A DNA stretch of 9,691 bases, taken from assembly GCA_030427215.1 (NCBI GenBank), contig JAUHXB010000031.1, positions 1 to 9,691 of the forward strand, written 5' to 3'. This DNA comes from Alphaproteobacteria bacterium (GTDB taxonomy: Bacteria; Pseudomonadota; Alphaproteobacteria; Micavibrionales; UBA1664). The position numbers and the translations under genes are program-made. Shown here in pieces: positions 6,566 to 9,691 of the stretch; position 1 is the first letter of the stretch; every line of letters begins with the position of its first letter. The notes beneath the pieces are model-generated. The model had not been told where the DNA came from. It made no database searches and was given only the letters and a program-made list of their open reading frames with translations.

Positions 6566-7150
6566 ATGAATCCACTCTATCATGTTTTTACAGATGCAAG
6601 CTTTGTAAAGCCAATTAAAGGGCAAGATCCAATTTATGGTATTGGCGTTGTCGTATTAAATCACAGGGGAGCTATTGAAAAAATTATCTCAACACCGTTA
6701 AGGTCCATGGGGCCTCTTGAGACAGATTATCCTACAACACATGAATTTCATGCGGCTTGCATTGGTTTAAAATCTATTCCAAGAGGGGCTAGGGTTTGTA
6801 TGTATGTCGATAATATGTCTGTCAAAAAAGCCATCTTAGGACGTTATTATCCAAAAGCGGGTGCAAGATATTATCGTGATTTTGAATATGCCGTTGGTCA
6901 AATTAATAAGGCGCGAAGTAGACATGTCGTTGTTGATGCATGTTATATTCATCGAGAAATGACTCAAGTTATAAAAGATGCCAGTGCGATTGCCCATAAC
7001 GCGTCGGCATTGGTAACAGGTGCAAGAAAACGTCAGAATACAGGATGTTTATTAAAAGAGGGACGCTTTGCCGCCAACTTTGACGGATCAATCAAAAAGC
7101 CTCCTAAAGCTATGATAGGGCGCAGGAGAGAGTCAAAAACAGCTGGTTAG
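6566..7150 (+). CDS. Divergent RNase H-fold protein
   Basis: The product has 194 residues from the ATG at 6566. The frame can be extended upstream to a TTG at 6530, but those 12 codons (cysteine-rich, unlike family members) overlap a promoter-like sequence, so I prefer the ATG. The four acidic residues of an RNase H active site can be picked out in order: D10 in VFTDASF, E60 in TTHEFHAA (compare TNNRMELMAA of RNase HI), D82 in MYVDNMS (compare ITDSQYV), and D138 in KDASAIAHNAS (compare NE.AD.LA), with H129 as a possible counterpart of the flexible active-site histidine. This suggests cleavage of RNA in RNA-DNA hybrids or a related nuclease, but similarity outside the motifs is low. The basic tail (GRRRESKTAG, and KKPP before it) could bind nucleic acid. 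It sits between RNase J and rpsU. It is not a clear rnhA orthologue, so no symbol is given. Confidence 0.8.
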   Translation: MNPLYHVFTDASFVKPIKGQDPIYGIGVVVLNHRGAIEKIISTPLRSMGPLETDYPTTHEFHAACIGLKSIPRGARVCMYVDNMSVKKAILGRYYPKAGARYYRDFEYAVGQINKARSRHVVVDACYIHREMTQVIKDASAIAHNASALVTGARKRQNTGCLLKEGRFAANFDGSIKKPPKAMIGRRRESKTAG

Positions 7151-7189
7151 TTCATAATTAAATCGGCTTGATCTTCTTTTTTCTTGCAA

Positions 7190-7217
7190 TTGCTACATAA
7201 CTGTGGCTTTTTATGCA
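7190..7217 (+). promoter_or_regulatory. Candidate rpsU promoter
   Basis: TTGCTA (7190-7195), a 16-base spacer and TATGCA (7212-7217) would start transcription near 7224 and leave a leader of about 29 bases that contains the Shine-Dalgarno sequence. The hexamers match consensus only moderately. Confidence 0.3.
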
Positions 7218-7243
7218 GTGTGTTTAACCCCTAGAAAAGTGAA

Positions 7244-7250
7244 GAAGGGA
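7244..7250 (+). promoter_or_regulatory. Ribosome binding site of rpsU
   Basis: GAAGGGA is one of the best Shine-Dalgarno matches in the window. It lies close (about 2-4 bases, depending on alignment) to the GTG at 7253; no ATG is available in frame nearby, so it decides the GTG start. Confidence 0.5.
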
Positions 7251-7252
7251 GT

Positions 7253-7468
7253 GTGAGAGCAATCGTACAAGTGAATGTGAACGACAACAATGTCGAACAA
7301 GCATTGCGCGTTTTGAAAAAGAAAATGCAACGGGAAGGACTTTTCCGTGAAATGAAAGAACGTCGCCATTTTGAAAAAAATAGTGAGAAGAAAAAACGTA
7401 CAATGGCCGAAGCCGTACGTCGTGCCCGCAAAGACGAACGTAAACGTCGAGAAAAACAAGGTTTCTAG
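7253..7468 (+). CDS. rpsU: 30S ribosomal protein S21
   Basis: S21 is a small basic protein of the 30S subunit near the mRNA exit, helping initiation by base-pairing of the anti-Shine-Dalgarno region. The 71 residues contain the family core [20 protein letters not shown], then [20 protein letters not shown] (about 24-44) and a strongly basic C-terminal helix rich in Arg and Lys, as in alphaproteobacterial homologues. The start is a GTG just after a purine-rich Shine-Dalgarno sequence. It adds a few residues (MRAI) before the usual VQV start; an in-frame GTG at 7271 exists but lies too far from the ribosome binding site. The gene ends 33 bases before a strong hairpin terminator shared with recO and appears to be its own transcription unit. 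Confidence 0.95.
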   Translation: MRAIVQVNVNDNNVEQALRVLKKKMQREGLFREMKERRHFEKNSEKKKRTMAEAVRRARKDERKRREKQGF

Positions 7469-7501
7469 TAAAGAAAACTATTTTTTAAAAAACTAATTTT
7501 T

Positions 7502-7531
7502 AAAAGCCGCCTTTTAATAGGCGGCTTTTTT
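7502..7531. terminator. Bidirectional terminator between convergent rpsU and recO
   Basis: AAAAGCCGCC (7502-7511) and GGCGGCTTTT (7520-7529) form a perfect 10-bp stem around an 8-base loop, with the T-run reaching 7531 on the plus strand. Read from the minus strand it also gives a GC stem followed by T's, so it can end recO as well. The plus-strand T-run includes the complement of the recO stop codon (7530-7532). Confidence 0.9.
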
Positions 7532-8246
7532 ATTGAAATTTTTCAGCCAGCATGATCCGTGGTTCAGGCAACGTATTAAAAGAAGATTGCTGTAACAATC
7601 GATGGATGAGGAAATATTCCGTCATTTTCAGACCGCTTTTAATATCGCTTTCAGCAAAATTTTCACCACGCAAAAAATGTGGAATTTCAAGCAGCTTATG
7701 AGTATATGGCTCTGCCTCTGTTGCACATACAGCGCGCCCTGATTTTGGTGATACGTGGGTTAAGTTTTCTGTTTGCCCCGTCACCGCGCATTTTGATAAA
7801 TCAATGCCGTATCCTAATTCTTTTAAAAAGGCCATCTCCCATGTGATGTAAACCGCGGGCCATTGATCCGTTTTAAGAATGTCCAAAAACGCGCATGTTC
7901 CGTGAAATAAGCTGTCGTGACATTCTTGTTCTGGTAAAAACATATCCATTAATCCGCAGATGGATTGTACGGCTAATAAGGCCTTTTGATCGCCTAGAAT
8001 GAGTGCGGATATATCTTGCTCCAATTCGACATCAAACCGGCCTAGTTGCCCCTCAGATTTGGATTGCCATTCAAATGAAACAACTGTTCCTGGTTGAAGA
8101 ATGCTTTTAAGGCGAGAGCTGGATTGTGCGCCATTGACATACCCGCCACATTTGCCGTTGTTTTCTGATAATACATGGACAACGGCACCGTTTTCACCAT
8201 GTGAACGAACAGATAATATAATGCCTTGATCAGAAAAGCGATTCAT
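7530..8246 (-). CDS. recO: DNA repair protein RecO
   Basis: RecO works with RecR (and RecF) in the cytoplasm to displace SSB and load RecA at gaps, and it anneals complementary strands. The 238 residues are of normal length. The N-terminal OB-fold shows DQGIILSVRSHGENGAVVHVLS (alphaproteobacterial type), then GYVNGAQSS, LQPGTVVSFEW and a helical middle (about 83-150) with ALLAVQSICGLMDMFLPE. The C-terminal part has GYGIDLSKCAVTGQTENLTHVSPKSGRAVC, corresponding to the zinc-finger region of some RecO proteins; here the full CX2C...CX2C set is absent (single cysteines only), as is common in alphaproteobacteria. The ATG at 8246 lacks a Shine-Dalgarno sequence. It lies 38 bases after the mepK-like gene on the same strand and may be co-transcribed with it, or use its own box at 8254-8282. 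Confidence 0.93.
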   Translation of the reverse strand: MNRFSDQGIILSVRSHGENGAVVHVLSENNGKCGGYVNGAQSSSRLKSILQPGTVVSFEWQSKSEGQLGRFDVELEQDISALILGDQKALLAVQSICGLMDMFLPEQECHDSLFHGTCAFLDILKTDQWPAVYITWEMAFLKELGYGIDLSKCAVTGQTENLTHVSPKSGRAVCATEAEPYTHKLLEIPHFLRGENFAESDIKSGLKMTEYFLIHRLLQQSSFNTLPEPRIMLAEKFQ

Positions 8247-8253
8247 AGGCCAA

Positions 8254-8282
8254 AGTTTAATGATTTTAGAGGGAGCGGTCTA
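8254..8282 (-). promoter_or_regulatory. Weak candidate recO promoter
   Basis: On the minus strand TAGACC (8282-8277), a 17-base spacer and TAAACT (8259-8254) each match at four of six positions; seven bases remain before the ATG. Its geometry repeats that of other genes in the window, but the match is poor. Confidence 0.2.
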
Positions 8283-8284
8283 TA

Positions 8285-8842
8285 TTAGCTTGTCCATGTT
8301 CGGACATCGCCCGTATCAACATGAATAAATCCACTGCGTGGGTAATATCCAACACCGCCAACGCGAAGGGCACGGGCCGCATTGCGGACCTTTTTTGTAG
8401 ACGAGCCAGGGACACGAATATCGGCCGCTTGTCCCTTCATGTGATATGAATTTCGTGCAACACCACCTGTATTACGACGAAGCATATTGTTTGTTTTTGG
8501 CGATCTGTATCCTGAAAGAATATCTACCGCGGTTCCGCAACGGCAATCACGCTGAATACGGGATATAGTATCAATTAGTTCTGGGTCAATGGGATGGATG
8601 TCGCCTGTTCTATGGTCACGTAAAACACGATTGATGCGACGAAATGCGGAAGGGACATAGTAACTGCCGATTCTATAAACACCTTGGAACTTTTCGCCGG
8701 TGTGTGCGTTTCTTATAGAGATTTCATGACCAATCGTTTGACGTGCAGATGCCGGTAATATGCTCATCACGCCTGATGCAAATAGTGCGGTTCCCGCAAG
8801 AGAAAAATTGACGAATTTGCGTCGTGCTTTATTTATTAACAT
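8285..8842 (-). CDS. MepK/YcbK-like murein endopeptidase (DUF882), Tat-exported
   Basis: This family of periplasmic zinc peptidases (peptidase M15-like) includes E. coli MepK (YcbK), which cleaves DAP-DAP (3-3) cross-links in peptidoglycan. From the ATG at 8842 the protein has 185 residues, similar to MepK's 182. The N-terminus carries ARRKFVNFSLAG followed by a hydrophobic run and P-A-S-A, a twin-arginine signal with signal peptidase site near residue 33. The catalytic part shows ILSGYRSPKTN, NSYHMKGQAADIR (zinc ligands His and Asp, about residues 134 and 141) and GFIHVDTG (His about 174), then VRTW near the end. An alternative GTG at 8851 exists, but AAGAG at 8855-8851 sits eight bases before the ATG, which I prefer. 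It follows an L,D-transpeptidase gene, as in E. coli ycbB-ycbK, so the two probably act on the same cross-links. Confidence 0.92.
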   Translation of the reverse strand: MLINKARRKFVNFSLAGTALFASGVMSILPASARQTIGHEISIRNAHTGEKFQGVYRIGSYYVPSAFRRINRVLRDHRTGDIHPIDPELIDTISRIQRDCRCGTAVDILSGYRSPKTNNMLRRNTGGVARNSYHMKGQAADIRVPGSSTKKVRNAARALRVGGVGYYPRSGFIHVDTGDVRTWTS

Positions 8843-8850
8843 TTTATCCA

Positions 8851-8855
8851 CTCTT
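8851..8855 (-). promoter_or_regulatory. Ribosome binding site that decides the mepK-like start
   Basis: AAGAG, read on the minus strand, lies eight bases upstream of the ATG at 8842. Choosing the GTG at 8851 would put this sequence partly in the start codon, so the ATG is favoured. Confidence 0.4.
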
Positions 8856-8919
8856 AGTTTTTTATTTTTTATGTATGTTTTAGTATGTCATCCAGAAGTT
8901 AAAAGAAAATAAAGATTTC

Positions 8920-9691
8920 TTAATAATCCTCAAGCGTTTTTTGCGAATCTTGCATTTGATTATACACCGTTTCGTCCATGCCGTAAATATCGTGTCCCAA
9001 GATCAGATCGCCATCATTGTTTAGCCAAGCTGTTTTATAGTCAAAATAAACAGGGATAGAGCGATTGGCCTGGATATTGTATGTTTCACCCTTTTCCAAA
9101 ACGGCATCAATTTTATCCGATGTCCAATCAGGATTGTCTTTTAGAAGGAATTCCGTAATTTTACGAGGATCATACACTCGAACACAGCCAGAGCTGTAAG
9201 CCCTTGCTGAGCGGTTGAAAAGATATTTTTGATTTGTGTCGTGCAGGTAAATATCATATTGATTATTCATCAAAAAACGATATCGTCCCAACGGATTTTC
9301 ATCACCTGCATTTTTATAAAATCGCATGGCCTTAATGTCATTATCAGACAAAAAATTCCAGTCGACTGTGGTTGGGTCAATGGGTTGTGCGTCTCTCTCC
9401 CATCCTGCGTAAATCATAACGCCTTGCTGGGTGACCCATTCTGGGGTTGTGCGAAGTTTAGGGATGTAATCTTCGGCTTTAATAGTGGGAGGCAGTGTCC
9501 ACCCTGGATTAATTCGAACACCTGTCATGATTGTTGAAAAAATATTGGTTTGTCGGGCTTTACTACCAACAACAACGGGCATTTCAAAGGCGATTTCGCC
9601 TTCTTCGTAGGCCGTAAGGGAATAACGTGCGACATCAACATCAATGCGAAGGGGGGGACGGCTTTGCCATTCCGCTTGTTGTAATCGAAAT
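8920..9691 (-). CDS. L,D-transpeptidase, LdtD/YcbB-like, partial (5' end beyond right edge)
   Basis: The minus-strand frame is open from the right edge through a TAA at 8922-8920, giving the last 256 residues; the ATG at 9582 is internal. The enzyme makes 3-3 cross-links in periplasmic peptidoglycan using a catalytic cysteine. The YkuD-type domain shows EMPVVVGSKARQTNIFST (the 'vGr..r.TP' region), INPGWTLPPTI, and YDIYLHDTN (His at 9243-9241) followed by LFNRSARAYSSGCVRV with the nucleophile Cys at 9186-9184. S-S-G-C-V-R-V in place of S-H-G-C is the form found in LdtD/YcbB rather than in the short YbiS/ErfK proteins, and the cap-like insertion between strands (roughly 55-95 from the internal Met) also fits. 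Missing upstream are the signal peptide and a probable peptidoglycan-binding domain. The mepK-like gene follows after 77 bases on the same strand. Confidence 0.93.
   Translation of the reverse strand, partial: FRLQQAEWQSRPPLRIDVDVARYSLTAYEEGEIAFEMPVVVGSKARQTNIFSTIMTGVRINPGWTLPPTIKAEDYIPKLRTTPEWVTQQGVMIYAGWERDAQPIDPTTVDWNFLSDNDIKAMRFYKNAGDENPLGRYRFLMNNQYDIYLHDTNQKYLFNRSARAYSSGCVRVYDPRKITEFLLKDNPDWTSDKIDAVLEKGETYNIQANRSIPVYFDYKTAWLNNDGDLILGHDIYGMDETVYNQMQDSQKTLEDY

Noticed and set aside
7161..7186. T-rich stretch after the RNase H-like gene as a terminator
   Set aside because: The T-run is present, but the preceding hairpin would have only three pairs (ATC/GAT).
7211..7459. Phe-rich minus-strand frames opposite rpsU
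   Set aside because: They are the complement of the Lys/Arg/Glu-rich S21 gene, which explains their composition.
9229..9537. 102-codon plus-strand frame opposite the L,D-transpeptidase
   Set aside because: The minus strand carries the catalytic motifs; the plus-strand product has no recognisable features.
1..9691. Mobile element, CRISPR array or defence island
   Set aside because: No spaced repeats, transposase, integrase, terminal inverted repeats or defence-type proteins are visible; the genes are mostly housekeeping.

Overview
The window looks like chromosomal DNA of a Gram-negative alphaproteobacterium of moderately low GC content (roughly 40%, judged by eye). The ParE (topoisomerase IV B), the RecO with its 'HGE.GA' N-terminus, the YciA-type thioesterase, a single-copy RNase J of about 558 residues and a short S21 protein all resemble alphaproteobacterial versions. 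A peptidoglycan L,D-transpeptidase and a Tat-exported MepK/YcbK-like endopeptidase indicate a normal DAP-type wall and an outer-membrane cell plan. I cannot name the genus. I see no phage, IS element, CRISPR array, tRNA or rRNA. 

Layout. 1-445 (minus): the 5' part of an unrecognised protein with one probable membrane segment, running off the left edge. 446-654: a 209-bp gap holding a textbook sigma70 promoter on the plus strand plus several inverted repeats. 655-2604 (minus): parE. 2668-3144 (minus): a small unrecognised protein with conserved-looking Cys and His residues. 3145-3211: a divergent promoter region. 3212-4758 (plus): a YciA-like acyl-CoA thioesterase overlapping (ATGA) an exported protein that looks like two copies of one domain. 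4801-6477 (plus): RNase J. 6566-7150 (plus): a divergent RNase H-fold protein. 7253-7468 (plus): ribosomal protein S21 (rpsU), ending at a bidirectional terminator shared with the convergent recO. 7530-8246 (minus): recO. 8285-8842 (minus): MepK/DUF882 endopeptidase. 8920-9691 (minus): the C-terminal part of an LdtD/YcbB-like L,D-transpeptidase, running off the right edge.

How the genes work together. The right end carries an enzyme that makes 3-3 cross-links in peptidoglycan followed by one whose E. coli relative cuts those links, the same pairing as E. coli ycbB-ycbK; recO follows on the same strand. The middle is an RNA-metabolism stretch: RNase J, an RNase H-like protein and S21. parE and recO serve chromosome decatenation and recombinational repair. 

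The most interesting signals are not in the coding genes. First, a perfect TTGACA-17-TATAAT promoter, flanked and overlapped by operator-like dyads, fires into a gene-free gap and then antisense into the 3' end of parE. Second, several genes without a Shine-Dalgarno sequence have a -10-like hexamer only 6-7 bases before the start codon, suggesting leaderless transcripts. No gap exceeds 300 bases. I do not see a clearly new multi-gene defence or mobile system here.
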